DNA from: Flammulina velutipes
Taxonomy: Eukaryota > Basidiomycota > Agaricomycetes > Agaricales > Physalacriaceae
Direction of reading: 5' to 3'
NCBI GenBank assembly: GCA_011800155.1
Contig: JAALGH010000014.1
Coordinates: 1-62,019, forward strand
Length of the DNA: 62,019 bases
Positions within the stretch are counted from its first letter, which is position 1. Each line of letters starts with the position of its first letter. Position numbers and translations under genes: made by a program. Below the pieces are notes generated by a model. That model did no database searches. It worked only from the letters and a program-made list of their open reading frames with translations, and was not told where the DNA came from. Below are positions 33,370 through 43,540 of this stretch, piece after piece.

Positions 33370-36187
33370 ATCCTGAGTACTTCTTTCGAGCTCCAGTGCC
33401 GCCAGAAGTCGGCATTCTGAAGGTGTCTACAAATGCCGTTTCATAGATCCCTGGTGTTGGAGTTATAGTTGGTTCTTTGTGTATCTTCATCTTCTGTCTC
33501 TTTTGACAGAGTACACACGTTTTCACGAACCAGTTAATGTCTGTATCCATTCCTGGCCACCAGAATCTTTTCCCGACAAGTTTGCGGACGGAAAATTGAC
33601 CTTTGTGCCCATGCTTGTCGTGTATGACTTGTACCACTGACAGTCTTTTGCCTAGTAGGAGGACTCTCCAGTGTTTTCCTTCTGCATTCTTTTTGTATAA
33701 CTTGTCACCAGCTACAAAGAATTCCTTATCACTGAAGTCCCTAAGGGTTTGAAGTTGTCGATCCGCTAAGATAGCGGGTGTATAATTCTCATCCTTCAAG
33801 TAGGGTTCTACATGTGGTAGTAAGGTTTCCCATAGCTGCTCCCTAGTTGATCGTTCTAGTTCAGGGAACTCGTCGATAGCTACCCATTTTTCTAAGTCCT
33901 CCACTGCCATAGCGGCTAGTTGAGTGACTCTGTACTCCTCCTCGACTTCTGTCGGGCTTTCTTCTACTAAGTCCTCCTGGTTCTCTTCTGGTTTGCTAAC
34001 TTCGAAGAGATATCCAGTCCTAGTATCTATATTGTCTTTGAAGTCTTCGAAGGGTAAAGGTTTGTCTTCCTCCGCTAAGTTAGCGGGTTCCTCATATTTG
34101 AAGGTTGATAGCTCCTCCTCGTACTCGTCCCCTGGTGGACTTGGGATGATCACATTGTTTGGCGATGCTACCCTTCTACTGAGTCCGTCTGGTCCATGTA
34201 CTTTCCCAGGTACGTGTACTAGGGTGAAGTGGAACATCAAGATTTCTTCTGCCCCGCGTTGTAGATTCTCATTGGTTAGGGAGTCTATGTTGGACAACAT
34301 TCCTTTAATGTACTTCGCATCGACTTCAATTTTCAATTTCCTACATCCAAGTAAATAATACTTGCAAGCCATTAACGCACGGTGCAGACCAAATAACTCC
34401 CACTTTGATTGCGAGTACCTGGCTTCCCGCTCGTCCAAGGTTATGGATAAGAACTTAGCAAAATAGCGTTTCTTAGGGTCTTCTGGATCCTCTTGGGATA
34501 GATAAAACCCGACCGCCATGTAAGAGGTATCGACCGACAAGATAACAGGTGTTGGCCAGTCATAATTCAGTAGTTTCAACATGGGGCTTGTTTCCAACGC
34601 TCTTTTAAGTGCATCCATTGACGCTTGTTCTTCCTCTCCCCAGACGAATGGTACTCCATCTCTGGTGAGCCTAGTCATTGCCAATGCTTTCTTTGAATAA
34701 TCCTTGACAAAAGTTCGAAATACTCCCGCTGTCCCGAGAAATGAGCGGACATCTCTTAGACATTCGCACGGCAACCAGTCTGAGATGACTTTTACTCTAT
34801 CTTCAGCTGGTTTCTGTCCTTCATAACAACAAGTGTGTCCGACTACTACTGTTTCATTGGCACAGATTATTGCTTTGTGTCCTGAGAAAGTTCCACCCGA
34901 ATATTTCATTCTTTGTATAATTCTATTCATATTCACCATGTGTTCCCATACAAAACGGCGAATTCCTGGGTTTTCTGGAATGGTTTCGAAGTTCCCTTCC
35001 TTGTCCTGATACCTAGTGGCGGGTCCTCTTACAGGAACATCGTCAATATAGGGCCGTGTATATGTCGGGATTTCATCTTTGAGAATATGCGTGACATCTT
35101 CATGGAATATTGGAACTGAGTTCGTCCAACCCATGGGTAATGTCTTCAATCGCAAGGCCCCGTAGGGCGTCGAGAAGGTAGTCATGTCTCTCGATTTTTC
35201 TGACAAGTGGCGCTCATCATACCCTACATACAGGTCCAAAGTTCCTCCACAGGCTCTTCCTGCGAATGCCTCCGCTAACTCTTCGGTAGCGGGTGGTAGA
35301 CCAGAATGCGCTATGGTGACGGCATTTAGTGGCTCCAAACTATGTACTAGTCGAAGTTTCTTGCCGTCCTTCTTTACCACGCAAAACCATCTCGAGCGAT
35401 ATGAGGAGTTCGAAGGCTGATATACGCCTGAGTCTAGCTTATTTTTGATGATAGCGCAGACTTCATTAAAAATCCCTGGTGGGATTTTAATGTTCTTCAA
35501 TACCCATGGTACATGTGGTATTACTGGCATATCTACAGGTGGAAAGAAGTCCTCTCGAAACCTTCCTTTCTCTGTCTCTTCCCAGGCAAAGCCTTGGTTC
35601 TGTTTACACATCAAGTCGTCAATCAAGTTCCTTTCCTGAGGCCACAGAAAATCCCCGACATGGTCTCTTTGGACTTGTTCACGTCGTTCTTCTGTGTATC
35701 TTCCCGTCGGAGTGAAGCTTGGCGAGTTGGGATTTAACTCCAACATGCCTTCGAGTGGATCCCCGACAATATTGCGGATGATCCTGAACTCTTCGGGTAA
35801 GGTTCCCAAGTGGGGTTTGACTTTCAATGCGACTGGTTTGTATTTCTTAGTGGCTAAGACCTGTCTGGGAATTGATTCCCGTTTTCTTGAATCTAAATAC
35901 TCTTGCTGTAAGAGAGTGAGTTCCCTCTGCGGGATGCTAACTGTCAAGTTCTGAGGTATTTTCTCAAGTCCTCGAGGGACTGAGTCGACCAAGTTCACTG
36001 TTACTGGCTGATATTGTTTGACCTCCTCTAAAGTCCAATCTGAGTCTAGTCGGACTTGTGGTAACAAGACCCGACTTCCTGGCGGGTGGTCCGAAGTGGA
36101 CATACCCGATGCTGTTCCATAACGAAACCCGTTCCGCAATACTTTAGCGGCCTTGTTAACACCATCGGAGGATTGAGACAAGTACAA
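33370..36187 (-). CDS. Element G pol: reverse transcriptase, RNase H, integrase N-domain
   Basis: Long open frame on the minus strand starting at about 36187 (MYLSQSSDGVNKAAK), possibly reached by frameshift from the upstream frame. Reverse transcriptase includes FCVVKKDGKKLRLVHSLEPLN, LDLYVGYDERHL with the first Asp, LKTLPMGWTNSVPIFHEDV and YIDD. RNase H has LSVDTSYMAVGFYLSQ, ARYSQSKWELFGLHRAL and IEVDAKYIKGML. An acidic linker follows. The integrase HHCC domain reads VIHDKHGHKGQF...CVLCQKRQ, and the first Asp is in FVDTF. Palindromes at 33762-33780, 34071-34089 and 35271-35295 encode PAILAD, PANLAEE and PATEELAE. Interrupted at its 3' end by the MITE. Type: Ty3/gypsy-like. Confidence 0.88.
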
Positions 36188-36192
36188 GCTTG

Positions 36193-36557
36193 TTAGTGCT
36201 TGACTGTCAAACGTCTGTCTTCACTTTGGTGATACTCCGCTTCCATAGCGGGTCCGCTGCCTGAGTCTAATTCAGACATTTGTTGAATGTTAACTTTAAC
36301 ATTCTTTGCTTTGAGATTCTCTAGCAAATCCTTCTGCCAGGCTTCATTCGTGGCTAGAAGTTCTTCCGGAAGTAGTGTCTTCCAAAGGGATCTCCAACCC
36401 GGGTTTCTGAGTAGGAGGTCCTTGAGCTTTGAAATGCGCTGATAGCTTTTGTGCTTTTCCTGCTCCTTTGGAGTACTATTCTCTTCCTTTGGAGGAGCAT
36501 TCTCTGCTTCCTCTACAGAAACCGCCGGAATAGCGGGTCCCGCTAAGAAACGGCCCA
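36193..36557 (-). CDS. Upstream polyprotein end (Gag-Pro side) of element G, partial
   Basis: Minus-strand frame that encodes GRFLAGPAIPAVSVEEAENAP, then YQRISKLKDLLLRNPGW and NVKVNIQQMSELDSGSG, and stops at 36193 just before the pol frame in another register. No zinc knuckle or protease is visible. It probably is the end of Gag or a linker. Its upstream part is lost at the inversion breakpoint 36557. Two palindromes (36236-36254 and 36522-36545) lie in frame, encoding GPAMEAE and FLAGPAIPA. Confidence 0.5.
36236..36545. repeat. CCG-N9-CGG palindromes near the inversion centre
   Basis: CCGCTTCCATAGCGG at about 36237-36251. A compound site at 36522-36545 joins CCG-N9-CGG with an overlapping CCGCTAAGAAACGG. 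A further triplet pair lies at 36071-36085. These are not duplicated because they lie in the unique centre. Confidence 0.75.
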
Positions 36558-37420
36558 CCCTAGTACACGTACCTGGGAAAGTACATGGCCCAGATGGACT
36601 CAGTAGAAGGGTAGCATCGCCAAACAATGTGATCATCCCAAGTCCACCAGGGGACGAGTACGAGGAGGAGCTATCAACCTTCAAATATGAGGAACCCGCT
36701 AACTTAGCGGAGGAAGACAAACCTTTACCCTTCGAAGACTTCAAAGACAATATAGATACTAGGACTGGATATCTCTTCGAAGTTAGCAAACCAGAAGAGA
36801 ACCAGGAGGACTTAGTAGAAGAAAGCCCGACAGAAGTCGAGGAGGAGTACAGAGTCACTCAACTAGCCGCTATGGCAGTGGAGGACTTAGAAAAATGGGT
36901 AGCTATCGACGAGTTCCCTGAACTAGAACGATCAACTAGGGAGCAGCTATGGGAAACCTTACTACCACATGTAGAACCCTACTTGAAGGATGAGAATTAT
37001 ACACCCGCTATCTTAGCGGATCGACAACTTCAAACCCTTAGGGACTTCAGTGATAAGGAATTCTTTGTAGCTGGTGACAAGTTATACAAAAAGAATGCAG
37101 AAGGAAAACACTGGAGAGTCCTCCTACTAGGCAAAAGACTGTCAGTGGTACAAGTCATACACGACAAGCATGGGCACAAAGGTCAATTTTCCGTCCGCAA
37201 ACTTGTCGGGAAAAGATTCTGGTGGCCAGGAATGGATACAGACATTAACTGGTTCGTGAAAACGTGTGTACTCTGTCAAAAGAGACAGAAGATGAAGATA
37301 CACAAAGAACCAACTATAACTCCAACACCAGGGATCTATGAAACGGCATTTGTAGACACCTTCAGAATGCCGACTTCTGGCGGCACTGGAGCTCGAAAGA
37401 AGTACTCAGGATATAATGCA
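36558..37420 (+). pseudogene. Element G pol, right arm, truncated RNase H end and integrase N-domain
   Basis: Identical to the left-arm frame from the residues LVHVPGKVHGPDGLSRR onward. It lacks the RT and most of RNase H because the inverted duplication starts here. It includes the acidic linker, the HHCC zinc domain and the first integrase Asp, and is then cut by the MITE at 37421. The frame is fused upstream to antisense sequence, so any start codon used in it (36449) is accidental. Confidence 0.85.
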
Positions 37421-38038
37421 TAGGGTTTAAAAGTTAGGTTAGTCCAACTGGTTAAAATCTGTAACTCGACCTAACTTAACTGCTATCTAACTGTTCAGAA
37501 TTTTAACTGGTTAGAAATTGTAACTAGTTAAGGTTAGCAGTTAGACCTTTTCCTGAAAAGTGACTAACTGGCAAATGACTGGTTATGACTGGTTATAACC
37601 TTTTGGGGTTATGACTGACTATAACTGAGTTTAAACTGGTTAAATAAGTTATAAATCATAATTTTCCATCTGATTTAGTTAAGATCAAGTAGTTACAAAA
37701 TATTTTCAGCTATTAACTTTAATATATGATCATATACAAGACAATAACTAACTGATACTTTACTTCTATCAACTAATCTTATACATTACACTTACTTTGC
37801 TTCATATTCGACCAAAATAACTAGTTATAGCTAGTCACTAACTAGTTATAACCTAAAAAAGTTATAACTGGTCATGACTGGTTATAACTGCCCTCTCAGT
37901 AACTGGTTAGAATTTACGACTAGTTAAGGTTAGAGGTTAGAGCAAATCTGGACTTTCGACTAACTAGTTAAGGTTAGGTTAGAGTGAAAAGTGGGTCTAT
38001 AACCCGACCCGACCTAACTTTTAAACCCTAATAATGCA
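37413..38038. mobile_element. 610-bp hAT-like MITE inside integrase (right arm)
   Basis: Element 37421-38030 with the target duplication ATAATGCA at 37413-37420 and 38031-38038. It is the mirror of 32744-33369. The integrase codons on either side join in frame if the MITE and one duplication copy are left out. Confidence 0.92.
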
Positions 38039-38917
38039 GTCACAGTAGCACGATGTGGATTGACTGGATGGCCAGAGGCCAGAGCGTTAATCAACGAAAA
38101 TGCCGAGACCTTAGGAGATTGGATTTTCGAAGACATATTGTGTAGATGGGGTTGTATAAAGCAGATAGTCACCGATAACGGACCCGCTATCAAGAAGGCA
38201 ATGGTCCATATCGAGGCTAAGTATGGTGTTAAAGGGATTCTAATCACTCCCTACAACAAACAGGCCAATGGAAAAGTGGAAAGAGGGCACTGTGACATTA
38301 GACACTCATTGTTTAAAGTGTGCAAAGGCCATCCAGAAGAATGGCCCACTTTCTTACATGATGTACTATGGGCCGAAAGGATAACGGTTAAAAGGACTTT
38401 GGGTCATTCACCGTTTTACGCAGTAACAGGATGTGAACCAGTGTTACCACTTGATATTGAAGAAGCCACCTGGCTTGTAGATATTCCAGATACATTGATT
38501 TCACACTCCGACTTGATAGCGTATCGAGCAACTCAGTTGATAAAGCACAAAGAAGACGTAAAGAAAATGAAACAATGTGTAACTGAAGCCAAGAAAAGAG
38601 CAGCGGAAAGATTCATGGAAGAACATAAGAATAGAATTCCAAAGTACAAGTTCAAAACAGGTGAACTAGTACTGGTGCGCAATACGCGCATCGAAGACGA
38701 ATTAAATTCAAAGTTCAAAGAAAGATTCATGGGTCCATACACTGTTATTTCTCAAACCACGGCTGGGAACTACGTACTGTGTGAATTGGACGGCTCGATA
38801 TTGAAAGATAAGATAGCCCAGTTTAGAGTGATCCCTTTCTACTCGAGAAAGGACCCAAAACAACTGGGAGATGTATTTTTCAAGAGGCTACATAGGATCC
38901 GCGATAGTGTCGGGTGA
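38039..38917 (+). CDS. Element G integrase, C-terminal part (right arm)
   Basis: Mirror of 31865-32743. It contains VARCGLTGWPEARALINE, the second Asp in IVTDNGPA, the Glu in NGKVERGH, and the C-terminal GPYTVISQTTAGNYVLCEL. It stops at 38915-38917. Gene Z follows on the same strand after 418 bp. Confidence 0.85.
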   Translation, partial: VTVARCGLTGWPEARALINENAETLGDWIFEDILCRWGCIKQIVTDNGPAIKKAMVHIEAKYGVKGILITPYNKQANGKVERGHCDIRHSLFKVCKGHPEEWPTFLHDVLWAERITVKRTLGHSPFYAVTGCEPVLPLDIEEATWLVDIPDTLISHSDLIAYRATQLIKHKEDVKKMKQCVTEAKKRAAERFMEEHKNRIPKYKFKTGELVLVRNTRIEDELNSKFKERFMGPYTVISQTTAGNYVLCELDGSILKDKIAQFRVIPFYSRKDPKQLGDVFFKRLHRIRDSVG

Positions 38918-39335
38918 GTACTCGACTTGGTAAATAAAACTACGTAGGGAACAGATGGTGCGGACACCATCTATTTTTCTTGGTAGGGGATATAGAGGTG
39001 TTATATAGGCCAAAATTTTAAATTTTGTTAAGATTTATCGTCAGCCGCCTATGTAGCGGGCAGTCAGAACACCCGCCAACATAGCGGGTGGAAATCGGAA
39101 ATCGGCACGAGTCATGTGGAAGGCACGTGACCAGTCACGTGACGAAACACATCCAAAACCAATAAAACGGAAGACAGGTTGACAGATATAACAGTGCTGA
39201 AGGGCAAAAAGGGGCAAGCATGGATAGAGCAAGCCAGAGGAAAAGAAAATTAAGCTCAGGAAGTTGATGAGACTTGTGGGAACCGAAATAGTCGGAAGCG
39301 AGCAAGGAACAGAGAGACATCAATAGCAACCCAAA
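38918..39335 (+). promoter_or_regulatory. Putative gene Z promoter region (right arm)
   Basis: Non-coding. It holds an inverted pair GATGGTGCGGACACCATC near 38955, an AT-rich stretch, palindromes at 39045-39060 and 39074-39088, and the two CACGTG boxes at about 39123-39142. A long A-rich leader precedes the ATG of gene Z. Confidence 0.45.
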
Positions 39336-41564
39336 ATGGGAAAGAGTAACTCCGAATCGGATGTTATGATCGACGATCCATTAAACACCGGTCCGGACCC
39401 TGGTAGTGTGAGAAAGAAAGAACTTCAATATTTCTTTCCTTCAACCACCACTAGGCTACGCTACGCTATGTTCGCACCAACCTCGCCCACACCGGAACCT
39501 GCAACCAATGTCTCGTCGCCGCCTTTGTCTCCCGCCTCAATGGCGCCTGCCGCTAGCCCGCCTCCGCTACCGCCACGAGCACCGGCGAACGAGGGATCTC
39601 TGGAAAGAACAATGGTGGTCTGGCAAGCACGACCACCACCTGCTGCACCAACTCCTGCTTCAGCCCTACCCCCACCTAGGTACTCTCCTCCGCCCTGGCT
39701 ACGTTCCCTACCGCCAACCCCGACTCGCAAGAATCAAGAGGTAGGAACCTCGTCTAGGCGCCGGAAGACCGAGGCACCACGAGTCGCAGGCTTGTTGGGG
39801 GAAGCAGTGTCCGGCAGGGCAACACTGGTTGACACGTCGGCAACGCGTCGACCATCCCCAACGAACGCTGAGGACTCGGGGGACCTCGAGGAAAGGGGAT
39901 CCAAGGTGCAAAACGCGTCCTTGGATTCGCCAAGGGAGGACCAGCAGGAGACGCTGGGATCTCAGGTGGCCGTGGCCACGCTACTTACGGAGGAAGATGA
40001 GGAGGAAGAAGAGGATGAAGAGGTGGACGAACTGGAGTCGTCTCCACCCCCATGTCCTCGGACAAGGGAAAAGGAGACGGAACCCACGGGAGGTGAACCT
40101 CCTGTGGATTCCAACCGCAGCGATAGCTTGACCTTCGCTGAGGTTGACTTTGCAAGGGCCATGCCTCCCCCGGTTCCGCAGCCGCCACCTCGACTGCCTC
40201 TTCGATTGGAGACGCCACCTCCACCATCGCCGTCTCTCCGATTAGAGACCCTCTTCGGACAGCCGTGGTTCCCGGCCCCCGTGCCACCGCCTTCGCCTCG
40301 ACCTTGGTTGGAGACGACACCACCACCGCCGCTCGTCCAAATCCATACAACCCCACCTCCTCCGACATTTACGCCCACGCCTCCCCCACCATCACCGGCC
40401 GTCTCAAACATTGCTAGGCCGGGCCAGCAAAAACCCAAGTCCCACAAAAGACGAAGGGAAAAGCCAATCCAAGGGGATACTTCGAGGAGGAAGACTTGGG
40501 GACCAGCAATCCTCAAGCCTGTCTCCACGGGCCCGCCACCTTCGAGAGACGACGATGAATGGGAAGGTCAGGCACCTGTAGAAAGAAGAGAAGAGTCAGA
40601 CGAGTCAGAGCCGCCGAGGAAAAGGCGACGACTCACCAAACTGAAGGCAAAAAGAGGAGCTCTGGAGACGAAGGAAGCGGAAGGCGACGACTTGGCGGGA
40701 CCGTCTAAGTCGCCGAGGAACCATCGGCTGGAAAAGCTGAGAAAAGAGAAGGCCAAGTCGAGGCCTGGAAAAGCAAAGGCCAAGGTAAGAGTTGAGCTCG
40801 TTGGAACCAACGAAGCAAACTGACCTTGAAAAATAAAGGAGCTCACGGCTGAGGAGAGGGACTTAGCCGCCCAGAGGAAGGCTCGAGCCGAGGCTCGAGC
40901 AGAAAGGAAGAAACTCGACGAGTTGGCAGGTTCGCAAACACCAAGCCCATCGAAACCTCGAGGAAGGACTCAAGTGTCCGCGCCCGTCGCCTCGTCATCC
41001 AAGAGGAGACTGGAGGACGACCACCAGGTGCCCGTCAAGCGCAAGTGAAAGCTGCGCACCATCAAGTTCAACGCCCTCCGTCGACGACCAGTGCTCCCCG
41101 AGCGTCCCAAGACGGACCCACTACACGACATGCAAATATTGTGTAGGCGGTGCTTCACCCGAGGGACCGAGTGCGAGTTCGTGGGTGCCAACATCAGCTG
41201 TGAAGAGTGCCACATAGGCAAGAAAAGGTGCGGCAAGCTGGACCCAGAGGACCCATGTCTCGACAAAGACGAAAACACGCTCCGCTTCGAGGCGCTGGAG
41301 GCAGATTTGAACGAGGCCCGGGCAAGGTTGACGACTCTCGAGGAGACCGTCAGCAACTCGGAGGCGGTCATCCCCAATCTCAAGGCAGCACTTGAGATCA
41401 TCCTGAAAGGTGGGGACACGGAGGAAATCTTGCGCGAGCTGGAGCGAGGACGGCCCGACAACGGCGACGACGATGAAGATGAAGAGGACCCGAAAGGCAA
41501 GGGTAAAGCCCGATCCCCCAACAAGTCGAAGGGAAAGGACAAAGGCAAAGGGAAAGAGAAGTAG
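39336..41564 (+). CDS. Gene Z, Cys-cluster/coiled-coil protein of element G (right arm)
   Basis: ATG at 39336 (MGKSNSESDVMIDDPLN). Exon 1 is 39336-40784, the intron 40785-40838 has GT-AG ends, and exon 2 is 40839-41564, for about 724 codons. An in-frame TGA at 41046-41048 separates residues 1-552 from the rest. Residues from the ATG at 41091 onward could form a 157-residue protein. The N-terminus is Pro/Ser rich with an acidic run and basic clusters. The C-part has CRRC, then CEF, CEEC and KKRC, with spacing C-X2-C-X6-C-X8-C-X2-C-X6-C. That equals the fungal Zn2Cys6 pattern, though the first loop is poor in Lys. A coiled coil (FEALEADLNEARARLTTLEETV) and a Lys-rich tail follow. A DNA-binding role is inferred. 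A Gag-like role is the alternative. Confidence 0.7.
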
Positions 41565-41586
41565 GAACTTGGGCAGGCCCAAGTTC
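41564..41586 (+). terminator. Perfect hairpin directly after the gene Z stop (right arm)
   Basis: An 11-bp stem GGAACTTGGGC/GCCCAAGTTCC with a 2-base loop, starting in the stop codon TAG. It is identical to the left arm. The function is not known. Confidence 0.4.
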
Positions 41587-42232
41587 CATAGGACTCTAAA
41601 CAACGCAACTACTGGACGTTTTTTGTTACCTTACATTGGGACTTAGTACGGCAGAGTATGGACTGCAATATGTACTGTGTTTTCGTTGGGCGCCGGCGTC
41701 GACTTCTCTCCTTGGGCCTTCGGGCAAATATATTATATAGAACAACATATATATACAAATAAATGGCTTGTACAAACTTGGATAGAAGCGAGACTGAGAG
41801 TGCGAATCGCCGCCAAATGGTCGGACATCCAAGAAAGTATGAGAAAGGCAAGAAAACAGGCTGCGCCACACAAGGAATTGGCCCCGACCCGATAGCGGGT
41901 CGGGTCTTCGGACTCTAAGTGGTTCATTCAACAAATGCATTGAGTGAACTAGTAACAACTATAAGAGATAAGCGGGACGTCAAACCATATAAGTCAAGGG
42001 AAGACACCCGCAAACGAAGAAGTAAATAGGATCTAAGTGGAAAATTGAACTTAGAGAAATATGGAAGGACAAAATAGCTATTCAAAAGCGCCGCTATGAC
42101 TAGGGCATTGGAAATAAGAAACAAACAAGTCACGAAAGAAGTTAGAGAAAATCGGGAACACCCCAGTACTCGACACAGGACTCATCAGGATACTCGAGGG
42201 GAGCGCAAAAGCACATACGCTCACCACACTTG
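41587..42232. other. Spacer between convergent genes Z and Y (right arm)
   Basis: Mirror of 28550-29195. It contains AATAAA at about 41758-41763 after gene Z, and the palindrome at 41883-41904. No gene is seen. Confidence 0.5.
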
Positions 42233-43390
42233 TTAAAATGTTTCTGCAATCAATACCAGGTCGTCAGCAAACAAAGGATGACTCGAGAAAAAGCTAAAGG
42301 CACCAACAAAGACCATAGAAGGTGGAGCTTGACTCTCCGCTTCGATAGCGGGTCCCGAAATAGGAGCGGCCGCTACCATAGCGGGTTCAGTCAAGACAGA
42401 CTGGGCCACCTCCACAGCGACTGGACTACCCATCCAAGTGATGGTGTGAGGAGGTGGAACAGAAGCCGAAGGAGCAATGGGATTGGTAGTTTCGTCGAAG
42501 TCACGATCCGTGGCTAACACGGGAGCGAAATCCAAGTGAGCAGCGAGACCCGTTGTGATAACGCGCTCGTACATGATAGGACGAGTGTCGCAGAAACGAG
42601 GGAATCGATTAACCGCTAAGAAGCGGGGCCACCAAAGGACAAGCGCCTGGTCGACGGGGGACAATTGAACCAAAGGAAGGGGCAAGTTGTTCACTACATC
42701 GTAGTTGGCAACGATACCTCCCAAGGAGTCCTCAGCCCCAAGGTGAAAACCAAGGAGAACGGACGTCTGACAAGGATACATTAGACCTCCGACTGGAAAG
42801 CGGGTGAACCAAACGTACGGCGAAGTCACCCAATGCCTCTTCCATCATCTTAGCAAAATACCGCTCGGGATGATGGAAGCGGGCGGGGATGAGGTCTTCA
42901 AAGTGAAGACCATCGAGTACCACTGAACCCCGCCGCATCCCAAACCAGTTAGAAACAAGACGAAGGCAGCAGACATACAACAAAGCAATGTTGTAGGCCT
43001 GACCCGTCTTGAGGTCGGGATCTTCAATCTCCCAGATAGCCATCGAGCGAATCTATATCTAAGTCAGAACCAGGGAAACAGGGGACAGAAGACAAAACTC
43101 ACCAAACATTGAATCATAAAGCGCAAAGTGGGTGCGTCGAGCATCTTGCTCACACCCAAGGACAAGTCCTCAGTCGGGGAAGTATGAAAGGAAGAAAGAT
43201 CCAAGACGTTGAAAGGCGTGGCTACGATAGGAAAGCTAAACGTAGCACGGTACATCGACAAGGCCACAGCTAGACCCGCTTCAGCCTCTAAGAAACCGAC
43301 GGCTTGACGGGAAAAGCAGTCAGAAAGGCCTGGGAGAAAAGCAAGCTTGAAGTTGGTCCAGGGAGGGATTAACGCAAGATTCTGCTCCAT
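42233..43390 (-). CDS. Gene Y, unknown protein encoded antisense in element G (right arm)
   Basis: Mirror of 27392-28549 with the same three exons (43390-43103, 43052-42819, 42766-42233). The sequence is unchanged as far as read, including both in-frame palindromes. A TATA-like box lies about 40 bp upstream near 43425. No domain is recognised. Confidence 0.65.
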
Positions 43391-43540
43391 GTTGGATATG
43401 GATTTGAGAGGATGTTGCGAGTTTATAAAGGTGCGCGCCCGCTATACTATCGGGCCCCGCAATATCAAACGGATCCGCAACGGCCATCGAATGCAATGAG
43501 GCAAGGCCTTACCACACGGCTACGCTGAGTAGTATTGCCA

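Larger units (their letters stand above)
24538..34224. repeat. Left arm of giant inverted duplication, colinear part
   Basis: Reverse complement of 36558-46244 with the constant coordinate sum 70782, meaning no net indels over 9.7 kb. Differences noted by eye are few (for example near 24864, changing Pro to Leu in an antisense frame) and concentrated at the outer end. It carries gene X (3' exons), a solo LTR A, gene Y, gene Z, integrase with an inserted MITE, and the 3' part of pol. Confidence 0.95.
34225..36557. other. Unique centre of the inverted duplication
   Basis: This 2,333-bp stretch is single copy in the window. It carries the RT and most of the RNase H part of the left-arm pol and the preceding linker. 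At 36557/36558 the sequence switches abruptly from the upstream linker to the inverted copy of the RNase H end (CTAGTACACGTACCTGGG). The right arm therefore has a pol truncated at that point. Confidence 0.9.

Noticed and set aside
33924..34358. Ser-rich frame opposite pol
   Set aside because: Antisense shadow of the acidic linker in element G pol.
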